The translations under genes were made by a program, and so were the position numbers. The notes under the pieces are model-generated. The model ran no database searches, had not been told where the DNA came from, and worked only from the letters and a program-made list of their open reading frames with translations. Positions 34,944-42,919 of a stretch of DNA of 64,000 bases are shown here, piece after piece. How positions within the stretch are numbered: position 1 is the first letter of the stretch; every line of letters starts with the position of its first letter. The DNA comes from an uncultured Prevotellaceae bacterium (GTDB lineage Bacteria; Bacteroidota; Bacteroidia; Bacteroidales; Bacteroidaceae): contig CACYKE010000004.1 in the NCBI GenBank assembly GCA_902774925.1, positions 1-64,000 of the forward strand, given 5' to 3'.

Positions 34944-35093
34944 ATGAAGAACGAAGTGTATGCAGCCATTGCTATGGCACTTTACGAGTTCAAGGGTAAT
35001 AATGTCCATGACAAGGAGCCTGGTATCATTACGATAGTAGAGAAGCAGACTCAGTGGAATGGCTATGCCCTTACAATGACAGAACATCCCTAA
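34944..35093 (+). CDS. Small subunit-like protein of the biotin-dependent carboxylase operon (49 aa)
   Basis: A 49-residue protein starting MKNEVYAAIAMALYEFKG, with VHDKEPGIITIVEK and ending TMTEHP. The pattern 'AAIAMAL..... HD.E.G.ITI' resembles the soluble C-terminal tail of Bacteroidota OadG-like gamma subunits, but without their membrane helix. Position between the carboxyltransferase (22-base gap) and the biotin carrier (12-base gap) supports a role in assembling that complex. Function is inferred from context. Confidence 0.65.
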   Translation: MKNEVYAAIAMALYEFKGNNVHDKEPGIITIVEKQTQWNGYALTMTEHP

Positions 35094-35105
35094 AAAAGAC
35101 GGATC

Positions 35106-35537
35106 ATGAAGAAAGAATATAAGTACACTATTAATGGCAATGAATATGAGGTTGCTATTGGTGATATTGTAGAGAATGGAGCTGTGGTCACCGTGAATGG
35201 TGAGGAATACAAGGTTGCATGGGAGCCGGAAGCCGAGCCGGAAAAGAAGGTTGTGGTTCGTCCCTCAGCCCAGACAAGTACTTCTAGTGAATCTAGCGAG
35301 TCCAGTTCTGCTCCTGTCAACACCAACAATGCAGTGAAAGCTCCACTCCCAGGCGTCATCACTTCTATTGAAGTAAATGTAGGTGACGAGGTAAAGGCTG
35401 GCGACACCCTGCTCGTGCTCGAGGCTATGAAGATGGCCAACAACATTGAAGCAGAAAAGGATGGTAAGGTTACTGCCATCTGTGTGCAGCCTGGTCAGAG
35501 CGTCATGGAAGACGATGCATTGGTCGTAATTGAGTAA
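35106..35537 (+). CDS. Biotin carboxyl carrier protein
   Basis: The 143-aa protein has a beta-rich N-terminal segment (1-45), a Ser/Glu/Ala-rich flexible linker (about 58-78) and a C-terminal biotinyl domain with the biotinylation motif EAMKMAN. It carries CO2 for the carboxyltransferase encoded upstream. Part of the linker (SSESSESS) is encoded by two TCTAG-starting 9-base units near 35284, similar to the TCTAGANNN family. A strong bidirectional terminator follows the stop. Confidence 0.93.
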   Translation: MKKEYKYTINGNEYEVAIGDIVENGAVVTVNGEEYKVAWEPEAEPEKKVVVRPSAQTSTSSESSESSSAPVNTNNAVKAPLPGVITSIEVNVGDEVKAGDTLLVLEAMKMANNIEAEKDGKVTAICVQPGQSVMEDDALVVIE

Positions 35538-35553
35538 GACTCATCTATAATCC

Positions 35554-35591
35554 AACAACAAAGCCGCTCATTGATGAGCGGCTTTGTTGTT
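35554..35591. terminator. Bidirectional terminator between carboxylase operon and panD
   Basis: A perfect 17-pair stem (AACAACAAAGCCGCTCA, loop TTGA, complement) is T-rich at one end and A-rich at the other. It separates convergent genes and overlaps the panD stop codon by two bases. Confidence 0.92.
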
Positions 35592-35934
35592 ATACTCTAT
35601 TTCCTTCCTGTGGAAAAACCACTGTAGGTTTAAACGTCTTTGCTTCTTCAAAATCCATCAGGGCATATGAAATAATGATGATTACATCACCCACTTGGAC
35701 TCTACGGGCAGCAGCACCATTCAGACATATACATCCAGAACCGCGCTCACCTTTTATTATATAGGTCTCAAAACGCTCGCCATTATTATTGTCAAGCACT
35801 TGCACTTTTTCACCGGCAATCAAGTTGGCTGCATCCATCAAATCCTCATCAATGGTAATACTCCCCATATAGTTAAGGTTCGCCTCTGTCACTGTCACAC
35901 AGTGCAGCTTCGACTTCATTACTTCTATCATCAT
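35590..35934 (-). CDS. panD: Aspartate 1-decarboxylase
   Basis: This pyruvoyl enzyme makes beta-alanine for pantothenate. At 114 residues it matches the family. The self-cleavage site is G24-S25 in YMGSITI, and Ser25 becomes the pyruvoyl group. ISYA and LNGAAAR match family segments. It is translated after panC with a 4-base overlap, so both beta-alanine and pantoate activation steps are coupled. Confidence 0.95.
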   Translation of the reverse strand: MMIEVMKSKLHCVTVTEANLNYMGSITIDEDLMDAANLIAGEKVQVLDNNNGERFETYIIKGERGSGCICLNGAAARRVQVGDVIIIISYALMDFEEAKTFKPTVVFPQEGNRV

Positions 35935-36785
35935 TGCTCTTTATATTTTATATGATCAATCAGACGGATGGGGGTCTTACCACAGTAAACCGTAATACAA
36001 CCAACGACATAAGGCGTATCTTCCCAATTTTCAATATCCTGCAAGGTATTTCCGTCAACAATACTATAATACTCAACATTCAACCCTTCAACGGCATTGA
36101 TATCGGCTACCACCTTGTCATGGGTTTCCTTCACGGTATGTTTCTTGGCATACACCAAACTGCTCTTCAGTGCTTTGTAAATAGCTGGAGCAATGGCGCG
36201 TTCTTCCTTTGTGAGCAGTGTGTTACGCGAACTCAGGGCTAAACCGTCTTTCTCTCGGACAATCTCACACTCCACAATCTGTACCTTTATTCCAAGGTGT
36301 CGTACCATAGCCTTGACAACGGCAATCTGCTGCCAGTCCTTTTCTCCGAAATAGGCCCGTTGGGGTTTCACGATATAGAACAAACGGCTTACCACCTGAC
36401 AGACGCCATTGAAATGTCCTGGGCGATGGGCACCCTCCATCACTGTCGATACAGGCGGATACTCGAATTGTCGTGTATCAGGTGTGGGATACATCTCATC
36501 AACCGACGGAGCCAACACATAGTCTGCTCCGCACTTTTCCAATAACTGACAGTCAGCGTCCAACGTACGCGGATAGTTCTTCAAGTCATTTTTGTCATTA
36601 AACTGAGTGGGATTGACAAAGACCGACACAACTGTCACCGCATTTTCCTTCACACTACGACGCACCAACGAAGCATGTCCTTCGTGCAGTGCGCCCATAG
36701 TCGGTACAAGACCGACCTCTTTTCCTTGCTTGAAATCTTCAAAAAGTTGGTTCTGAAGATCAACAATCTTATCGAATACTTTCAT
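35931..36785 (-). CDS. panC: Pantothenate synthetase
   Basis: The enzyme joins pantoate and beta-alanine using ATP. At 284 residues it shows the nucleotidyl-transferase motifs [30 protein letters not shown] and SSRN. The start is set at 36785 ([10 protein letters not shown]); an upstream in-frame ATG would add an unrelated hydrophobic stretch. It is paired with panD, and divergent from the GT5-like gene. Confidence 0.95.
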   Translation of the reverse strand: MKVFDKIVDLQNQLFEDFKQGKEVGLVPTMGALHEGHASLVRRSVKENAVTVVSVFVNPTQFNDKNDLKNYPRTLDADCQLLEKCGADYVLAPSVDEMYPTPDTRQFEYPPVSTVMEGAHRPGHFNGVCQVVSRLFYIVKPQRAYFGEKDWQQIAVVKAMVRHLGIKVQIVECEIVREKDGLALSSRNTLLTKEERAIAPAIYKALKSSLVYAKKHTVKETHDKVVADINAVEGLNVEYYSIVDGNTLQDIENWEDTPYVVGCITVYCGKTPIRLIDHIKYKEQ

Positions 36786-36931
36786 TGTTTTTTCTATGCT
36801 TATCTCTGAAATCGGGTGCAAAATAACAACATTTTTACCAAATAAGAAAAAAATAACGTAAAAATATGCCAAATTTGAGGCTAAAAATCCTTAAATATGC
36901 ACGTTTTAGTGGTTTTGTGAATTTTTTTTTG

Positions 36932-36939
36932 TATCTTTG
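36932..36939 (+). promoter_or_regulatory. -7 box of the GT5-like gene
   Basis: TATCTTTG, 22 bases before the ATG at 36962. This supports 36962 rather than the frame opening at 36866 as the start. Confidence 0.65.
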
Positions 36940-36961
36940 CACATGGTTTAAACTACATTTT

Positions 36962-37762
36962 ATGGCAAAAAAGATATTATTCATCAATCAGGAAATTGTT
37001 CCCTACGTCCCAGACAGCAATCTCTCGCTAATGGGTAAAGCCCTCCCGCAGGCCATTCTTGAGAAAGGCCACGAGATACGTACGTTCATGCCCAAATGGG
37101 GTAACATCAATGAACGCCGCGGACAATTACACGAGGTCATACGCCTATCGGGAATGAACCTGATTATTGACGATACTGACCATCCGCTCATCATCAAGGT
37201 TGCTACAATAGCGCAAACCCGCATTCAGGTGTATTTCATTGATAATGATGATTATTTCTCGAAGCGTCAGATGGCCCAGGATGAAAAAGGAGAAGACTAT
37301 TCCGACAATGGGGAACGAGCCATCTTCTTTGCCCGTGGTGTTCTGGAGACTGTCAAGAAACTGCGCTGGATACCCGACATCATACACATCCAGGGTTGGA
37401 TGGGAGCTGTCGTACCTTTATATATCAAGACAGCTTATCACGACGAGCCATCGTTTGCCAATACAAAGGTTGTAACTTCGTTGTTCACCAACAGCCTCAA
37501 GTCTGATTTCAGCGAGAACTTCAAGAAATGTGTAGAATTTCGTGATGCGAAGGCTGACTTGCTAAAGAAATACGCAGACCCGTTTACTTTTGATGAATTA
37601 GGCAAGCTGGCCATTGACTATAGTGATGGTGTAATTGCCGCAAACAAGAATGTAAGTAAAGAACTGATAAAATATGCTAAGGGCAACGATGTTCCTTTCC
37701 TGGCATACCCCGGCGAGGACTTTGCCGATGCTTATGACAACTTCTACGAGAAGATATTATAA
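36962..37762 (+). CDS. Glycogen/starch synthase N-terminal (GT5) domain protein, half-size (266 aa)
   Basis: The chain matches only the GT5 N-terminal Rossmann domain: KKILFINQEIVPYVPDS, a glycine-lacking 'SLMGKALPQAILEKGHEIRTFMPKWG' loop and PDIIHIQGWMGAVVPLYIK. The C-terminal GT-B half that binds the sugar nucleotide is absent. The canonical KxGG near the N-terminus is not seen. A similar short 'glycogen synthase' gene beside panC is common in Bacteroidota, so this is probably a real single-domain protein and not a truncation. Catalytic activity is doubtful. It is followed one base later by the DUF4270 gene. Confidence 0.8.
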   Translation: MAKKILFINQEIVPYVPDSNLSLMGKALPQAILEKGHEIRTFMPKWGNINERRGQLHEVIRLSGMNLIIDDTDHPLIIKVATIAQTRIQVYFIDNDDYFSKRQMAQDEKGEDYSDNGERAIFFARGVLETVKKLRWIPDIIHIQGWMGAVVPLYIKTAYHDEPSFANTKVVTSLFTNSLKSDFSENFKKCVEFRDAKADLLKKYADPFTFDELGKLAIDYSDGVIAANKNVSKELIKYAKGNDVPFLAYPGEDFADAYDNFYEKIL

Positions 37763-37763
37763 C

Positions 37764-39218
37764 ATGATAAAGAAAATAGTATTAATGGGGATTGCAATGA
37801 TAACAATTGCAATCTCTTCGTGTACAGAAGACACCATGACATTGGGAAACACCCTTGTCAATAGTGCTGACCAGTTTGTCATTACCTCCGATACATTCGA
37901 TGTATCTACACGTTCCATCATTGCCGACTCGGTTTTGGCCCGCAGCACTTATAGTTACCTTGGAAAGATCAAGGATCCCGAAACCGGTTCGTATATCTCG
38001 GCAGATTTCATGACGCAGTTCTCCACGCTTGAGAGTGAGCAAGAGTCATTATTTCCTCCCAAGGATGTCCTCTTTGATGAGGTAGATGATCACACGGACG
38101 TGACAATGGCAGACTCTTGCTTTCTCAATATCATCATAGAATCTTTCATGGGAGATTCGTTGTCGGCCATGAAACTAACAACCCTTGAGCTCGATAAACC
38201 CGTCAAAGAAAATCTCCAGTACTATACGAATTTCGATCTCGAGGAGAATGGTTTCATTCGTACCAACGGTATCTGTCAGAACAAGGTATATTCCTTGTCA
38301 GACTTGACCCAGAGCGACAGTTTACGTTATAAGAATCAGGATGGAACCAATTACTTCCGTATTAGGGTTCCCCTCAACGTTCCCTATACCGACAAGCAGG
38401 GTCAAACATACAACAACTATGGTTCCTACGTGATGCGAACCTATTATGAGCATCCTGAATATTTTAAGAATTCCCAGACCTTTATCCAGAAGGTTTGTCC
38501 GGGATTCTATTTCAAGACGACCGATGGTCTGGGACTGATGACAGAGGTACAGCAGACGCAAATGATTATTCATTACCATTATACTATTGGCAGCAAGAAG
38601 TATTCCAATTCCAAAGTATTTAGTGGTAATGAGGAAGTATTACAAACCACACATTTCACTAGCGACAAAGAGAATATCAAGCGTCTTGCTGCAGACGATG
38701 AATGTACCTATCTGAAAGCGCCTGATGGTATTTTCACCGAAGTAATCCTACCTGTCGACGACATCAAGCGCGGTCATGAGAACGATACCATTACTTCTGC
38801 CAAGATGGTTTTCCGTCGAATGAATGAAATCAGTGAACTAAGTGACAATTTGCTGGCCGAGCCCCAATATCTGATGATACTTGAGCGCGACAGCCTCTAC
38901 TCATTCTTCGAGAACCGCAACCTGCCCAACAACGTGGCGTCCTATGTGGCATCATACAATAGTAACAAGAACACTTACACATTCAACAACATCTCCGGAA
39001 TGATTAACAGTATGTACAACAAACGTAATCTTTCCGCCAACTGGAACAAAGCCGTTATCGTTCCCGTGCAGGTTACGACCGCATCGACGTCCAGTTCCAC
39101 CTCGTCCATTGCCAGTGTCAACAATGAGCTGAATGTTGTCAGTGTCCGACTGGTAGGTGGCAGCAACAACAAACACGATCCGACACGCATTAGTATTGTA
39201 TACAGTCAAAGTGATTAA
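37764..39218 (+). CDS. DUF4270 family lipoprotein (484 aa)
   Basis: The N-terminus MIKKIVLMGIAMITIAISSCTED has a lipobox (ISSC), so the protein is lipid-anchored. The rest is beta-rich, with the DUF4270-like beginning (LGNTLVNSADQFVITSDTFDVSTRSIIADSV...) and a Ser/Thr-rich segment near residues 435-450. The start at 37764 is preferred to a longer frame that overlaps the previous gene. This neighbourhood (GT5-like, DUF4270) is conserved in Bacteroidota. Function is unknown, probably outer-membrane associated. Confidence 0.85.
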   Translation: MIKKIVLMGIAMITIAISSCTEDTMTLGNTLVNSADQFVITSDTFDVSTRSIIADSVLARSTYSYLGKIKDPETGSYISADFMTQFSTLESEQESLFPPKDVLFDEVDDHTDVTMADSCFLNIIIESFMGDSLSAMKLTTLELDKPVKENLQYYTNFDLEENGFIRTNGICQNKVYSLSDLTQSDSLRYKNQDGTNYFRIRVPLNVPYTDKQGQTYNNYGSYVMRTYYEHPEYFKNSQTFIQKVCPGFYFKTTDGLGLMTEVQQTQMIIHYHYTIGSKKYSNSKVFSGNEEVLQTTHFTSDKENIKRLAADDECTYLKAPDGIFTEVILPVDDIKRGHENDTITSAKMVFRRMNEISELSDNLLAEPQYLMILERDSLYSFFENRNLPNNVASYVASYNSNKNTYTFNNISGMINSMYNKRNLSANWNKAVIVPVQVTTASTSSSTSSIASVNNELNVVSVRLVGGSNNKHDPTRISIVYSQSD

Positions 39219-39349
39219 TGGCAGATAATTTTCTTGAGAAACATTACGAAGAATACGAGGCCCGTAAGGCCGCTTATCTTCGCAAGAAGAGACATCTTCC
39301 CAAAATAACGTCTCGCCTTCCGGAGCGTCCGGAAGACGAGGCTTTATAA
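39218..39349 (+). CDS. Small charged protein (43 aa), unrecognised
   Basis: The ATG overlaps the DUF4270 stop (TAATG), so translation is probably coupled. The sequence begins MADNFLEKHYEEYEARK and has a basic centre (LRKKRHLPK) and acidic end (ERPEDEAL). The last third is also the stem-loop at 39312-39340. Similar short charged proteins exist in Bacteroidota, but no function is known. It stops one base short of the convergent uvrD stop codon. Confidence 0.55.
   Translation: MADNFLEKHYEEYEARKAAYLRKKRHLPKITSRLPERPEDEAL
39312..39340. terminator. Bidirectional hairpin within the end of the small gene
   Basis: CTCG-C-CTTCCGGA-GCG-TCCGGAAG-A-CGAG forms a stem of 12 pairs with one mismatch. GCTTTATAATTT follows on one side and ACGTTATTTTG on the other. 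It probably terminates both converging transcripts. Confidence 0.75.
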
Positions 39350-39350
39350 T

Positions 39351-41675
39351 TTAGCTAATTATCGTATATTTTGCGAACTTCAGCAGCAGTTGCTTGGTTC
39401 CGGTATTTTTAAATGCCACAGTAGCTTTGGTATTCTCACCCGAGCCTTCCACTTTGATGACTGTCCCGATGCCAAAGCGCTGATGCTCAATGACATTTCC
39501 TTCCTTGATCCCAATATTTCCTATAGCAGATTGCGGACGGGGAGTTTCCTTGCGTACAGGCATCAGACGCGGTTTCGGATCAGCGACAAACTGTGTTGCC
39601 ACAGGACGAGGGTTCTGTACGGGAACCCTAGAATATCTAGAGCCTCTAAAAGAACTAGGCTCCCTGGAAAAGCCGGAATCTTTAAATCCTGACATTCCTG
39701 CATTCCCCTCCACTTTTAACAGATTAGGGGCGATATCCTTAATGAATCGCGAGGGCGTATCATACTCCATTCTTCCGTAACGGAACCTATTCTGTGCACA
39801 TGTCAGGATACAATGCATCTCTGCACGGGTGATAGCCACATACAGCAACCGTCGCTCTTCCTCCAGTTCACGCATCGTGTTGACGCACATCGGCGAAGGG
39901 AAGATATTCTCTTCAAGTCCTACGACAAAAACCGTTGGGAACTCCAATCCTTTCGCAGCATGAATCGTCATCAGCGACACTTTAGGCTGGTCTTTATCTC
40001 CTTCACTGTCCAAATCCGTCAATAATGCCACTTCCTGAAGGAAATCACTGAGTCCAGTTTCGTTTTCACGGTCTTCCTCCTTCCGTGACTCTACGAAATC
40101 CTGCATGCCACCCAGGAATTCTTCCAGATTTTCTTGTCTTGACAGGTCTTCAGGATTAGAAGATCCGTAAATATCCTTACTGATACCACTCTCCATGATA
40201 ATAGAATGGCCCAATTCATAGACATCTTCCTTGTCTATACGCGCTGTCCAACCTTCTATCAACATCCTAAACGCCTCCAACTTTGTATATGTCCCCTTGG
40301 AGAGATTGAGGTCAAACACCACTGGCTGCTGGATGACCCGCCACAAACTAACTCGATGTATGTTGGCTGTCTCTGCTATTTTGGCAACTGTTGTATCTCC
40401 TATACCCCGGGTAGGATAGTTGATGATTCTTCGCAGTGCCTCCTCATCATTCGGATTCGCCACCACACGGAAATAGGCGATGACATCCTTTATTTCCTTG
40501 CGCTGATAGAAACTCAGCCCTCCATATATTCTATATGGAATACCATCCTTGCGCATCTGTTCCTCAAACGAACGGCTTTGTGCATTCGTTCTGTAAAGAA
40601 TAGCAAAGTCCGAGAACTCTCCCCCCTCCTGCCGGCGGATGCGTTTGATATCGTTACACACTATCATCGCCTCCTCCTTGTCACTATAGGCAGGCTTCAG
40701 CATCAGCCGTTCACCCTCCTCATTCTTACTGAAAACATCCTTATGAATCTGCCGTTCATTCTTACTTATCAAACTGTTTGCAGCCTGCACGATCAGTTGT
40801 GTCGAGCGATAATTCTGTTCCAGCTTATACAGTTTTGCGTCCTTGTATTGTTTCTGGAAATTCAGGATGTTATCAATATTAGCCCCACGGAAACTATAGA
40901 TACTCTGTGCGTCATCGCCCACTACACAGACACGACCATGTCCATGAGTCAGCAGCAGCACGATTTCCTGCTGGGCATAATTGGTATCCTGATACTCATC
41001 CACCAAGACATATTGGAAACGCTCAATATATTTGTTCCGGATATCCTCATGGTCACGCAATAGTACAAAGGTCTTTACCAGCAGGTCGTCGAAGTCCATC
41101 GCATTGGCCTGATGGCAACGCTCCACATAGCGGTTGTATATCTCTGACACCAAAGGGCGTTTGTGCTGTGCATCATCCGCCGCCCACGAGCTGACGGCAT
41201 ACTGCTGTGGCAACAATAGGTGGTTTTTGGCCATGGATATCCGGTCGGCCACACTATTAGGCTTATACGTCTTATCGTCCAATTGCATTTCTTTGATGAT
41301 ACTCTTCACCAGCGAACGCGCATCAGCCTGATCATAAATCGTGAAATTGGAACCGAAGCCGATTCGTTCTGCTTCTGCCCTGAGAATGCGTGCAAAGACA
41401 GAGTGGAACGTGCCCATCTGCAGGTAGATAGCCCTCTCCTGCCCTACCAGTTTTCCGATGCGTTCTTTCATTTCCCGTGCGGCCTTGTTGGTAAAAGTCA
41501 ACGCCAGTATATTCCATGGTGCCATCCCTTGTTCCAACAAATAAGCTATCTTATAGGTCAGCACACGGGTTTTGCCAGACCCAGCACCTGCAATCACCAG
41601 TTGTGGTCCGTCGCAATACTCCACCGCAGCACGCTGGCCGTCATTCAAATCATTTAATATATCATGGTCCATCAT
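39351..41675 (-). CDS. UvrD/PcrA-type superfamily I DNA helicase (774 aa)
   Basis: This is an ATP-dependent 3'-5' DNA helicase for repair. Motifs: I GAGSGKT, II VDEYQDTN, III GDDAQSIYSFRGA, IV YRSTQ, V AKGLEFPTVF and VI YVAITRAE. The C-terminal linker (about 675-710) contains Ser-Arg-X repeats from a 9-base DNA repeat, followed by a Tudor-like end domain (HQRFGIGTVIKVEG) that in PcrA contacts RNA polymerase. The ATG at 41675 (ATGATG) lies five bases after a consensus -7 box, so the transcript should be leaderless. The conserved N-terminus (LNDGQRAAVE) is close behind, which rules out a much later start. Confidence 0.93.
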   Translation of the reverse strand: MMDHDILNDLNDGQRAAVEYCDGPQLVIAGAGSGKTRVLTYKIAYLLEQGMAPWNILALTFTNKAAREMKERIGKLVGQERAIYLQMGTFHSVFARILRAEAERIGFGSNFTIYDQADARSLVKSIIKEMQLDDKTYKPNSVADRISMAKNHLLLPQQYAVSSWAADDAQHKRPLVSEIYNRYVERCHQANAMDFDDLLVKTFVLLRDHEDIRNKYIERFQYVLVDEYQDTNYAQQEIVLLLTHGHGRVCVVGDDAQSIYSFRGANIDNILNFQKQYKDAKLYKLEQNYRSTQLIVQAANSLISKNERQIHKDVFSKNEEGERLMLKPAYSDKEEAMIVCNDIKRIRRQEGGEFSDFAILYRTNAQSRSFEEQMRKDGIPYRIYGGLSFYQRKEIKDVIAYFRVVANPNDEEALRRIINYPTRGIGDTTVAKIAETANIHRVSLWRVIQQPVVFDLNLSKGTYTKLEAFRMLIEGWTARIDKEDVYELGHSIIMESGISKDIYGSSNPEDLSRQENLEEFLGGMQDFVESRKEEDRENETGLSDFLQEVALLTDLDSEGDKDQPKVSLMTIHAAKGLEFPTVFVVGLEENIFPSPMCVNTMRELEEERRLLYVAITRAEMHCILTCAQNRFRYGRMEYDTPSRFIKDIAPNLLKVEGNAGMSGFKDSGFSREPSSFRGSRYSRVPVQNPRPVATQFVADPKPRLMPVRKETPRPQSAIGNIGIKEGNVIEHQRFGIGTVIKVEGSGENTKATVAFKNTGTKQLLLKFAKYTIIS
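39627..39662 (-). repeat. Degenerate TCTAGANNN 9-base repeat in the helicase linker
   Basis: Units CCTAGAATA, TCTAGAGCC, TCTAAAAGA and ACTAGGCTC follow each other every nine bases. Read on the minus strand they give the Ser-Arg-rich segment S-S-F-R-G-S-R-Y-S-R-V. This looks like an older, diverged copy of the arrays at 10499 and 19448. Confidence 0.75.
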
Positions 41676-41680
41676 GGTTG

Positions 41681-41711
41681 CAAAGGTACGCTTTTTTTGC
41701 GAAATTTCCAA
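41681..41711 (-). promoter_or_regulatory. Promoter of the uvrD/pcrA gene, directly abutting the start codon
   Basis: On the minus strand, TTG (41711-41709), 20 bases, TACCTTTG (41688-41681), then CAACC and the ATGATG start. The spacing leaves no room for a leader. Confidence 0.8.
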
Positions 41712-41759
41712 GAAAACGTTGACGTATCGTAAGAAAATTACATTTTCTTGCATAAAGTT

Positions 41760-41790
41760 TTGCCATTGTCATATTTATTTTATATTTTTG
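41760..41790 (+). promoter_or_regulatory. Promoter of the GDP-fucose operon
   Basis: TTG (41760-41762), 20 bases, TATTTTTG (41783-41790), 28 bases before the manC start. It is divergent from the helicase promoter. Confidence 0.75.
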
Positions 41791-41818
41791 CAGGCATAAA
41801 TGTACAAGAGAGATTATT

Positions 41819-42889
41819 ATGGCAAAAATCAACAACCATCTCGTCATTATGGCCGGCGGTGTAGGAAGCCGTTTTTGGCCTATGAGCACCACCGATAAGC
41901 CCAAGCAATTTATCGATGTCTTAGGTATCGGCAAGTCGTTGCTCCAGTTGACCGTTGACCGTTTCAGCGGCATTGTTCCCCCAGAGAACGTCTGGGTGGT
42001 CACCAATCAGAAATATGCCGACACCGTCAGCGGCCAATTGCCAGACATGCCTGTCGACCATATTCTCTGTGAGCCCTGTCGGAGAAATACGGCACCCTGT
42101 ATTGCCTATGTTTCCTGGCGTATCAAGTCCAAGGATCCGAAAGCTAATATCGTGGTATCACCGAGTGACCATGTCGTGATGGATTCTGCTGAGTTTCGGC
42201 GTGTCATCACTGAGTGCCTGAAATTCACTTCCGACACCGATGCCATTGTGACCTTGGGCATGAAGCCCACGCGTCCTGAAACAGGCTATGGCTACATTCA
42301 AGCCGACCTTTCCAGCAAATCGCTGCGCAACAAGGAGATTTTCCGTGTCGACAGTTTCCGTGAGAAACCCGACCTGCAGACCGCCACGCAGTATATCAGC
42401 GAGAAGAACTATTTCTGGAATGCCGGCATATTCATTTGGAATGTGTCAACTATCGTCAATGCCTTCCGTATCTACCAGCCGGCAATGGCAAAGATCTTCG
42501 AGTCGCTGTTGCCCGTCTATGGTACAGCACAGGAGCAACAGGAGATAGACCGTTTGTTCCCTGAATGCGAGAATATCTCCGTTGACTATGCCATCATGGA
42601 GAAAGCCGAGGAAATCTTCGTTTGTCCTGCCGACTTTGGCTGGAGCGACCTCGGCACGTGGGGCTCACTGCTTCAGCAAAGCAAGAAAGACCTCTATGGC
42701 AATGCTGCCATCGGTCCCGACATTAACATCTTCGAATCTCACGACTGTATCGTACATACGACTCAGGAGAAGAAGGTCGTCATCCAAGGCCTTGACGGAT
42801 ATATCGTTGCCGAGAATGATGATACCCTACTCATCTGCAAGCTATCCGAAGAACAACGTATCAAACAATTCAGCGGACAAGATAAATAA
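41819..42889 (+). CDS. manC: Mannose-1-phosphate guanylyltransferase
   Basis: The enzyme makes GDP-mannose from mannose-1-phosphate and GTP. At 356 residues it is a single-domain type, lacking the C-terminal phosphomannose-isomerase cupin of the long ManC/AlgA forms. Visible motifs: MAGGVGSRFWPMSTTDKPKQF (nucleotide-binding loop), SPSDHVV, FREKP and NAGIFIW. It is the first gene of manC-gmd-fcl, which leads to GDP-L-fucose for surface polysaccharides. Confidence 0.94.
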   Translation: MAKINNHLVIMAGGVGSRFWPMSTTDKPKQFIDVLGIGKSLLQLTVDRFSGIVPPENVWVVTNQKYADTVSGQLPDMPVDHILCEPCRRNTAPCIAYVSWRIKSKDPKANIVVSPSDHVVMDSAEFRRVITECLKFTSDTDAIVTLGMKPTRPETGYGYIQADLSSKSLRNKEIFRVDSFREKPDLQTATQYISEKNYFWNAGIFIWNVSTIVNAFRIYQPAMAKIFESLLPVYGTAQEQQEIDRLFPECENISVDYAIMEKAEEIFVCPADFGWSDLGTWGSLLQQSKKDLYGNAAIGPDINIFESHDCIVHTTQEKKVVIQGLDGYIVAENDDTLLICKLSEEQRIKQFSGQDK

Positions 42890-42892
42890 AAC

Positions 42893-42919
42893 CACGAATT
42901 TCACGAATCAAACAAATTT
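42893..42919 (+). repeat. CACGAATNN 9-base repeat before gmd
   Basis: The three units CACGAATTT, CACGAATCA and AACAAATTT run straight into the gmd start codon at 42920, occupying the place of a ribosome-binding site. CACGAAT units also occur in the C-terminal coding regions of the two BspA-like genes. Confidence 0.75.

Noticed and set aside
42893..42919. CACGAATTT units as a riboswitch or leader structure for gmd
   Set aside because: No stem can be formed; it is a direct, not inverted, repeat.
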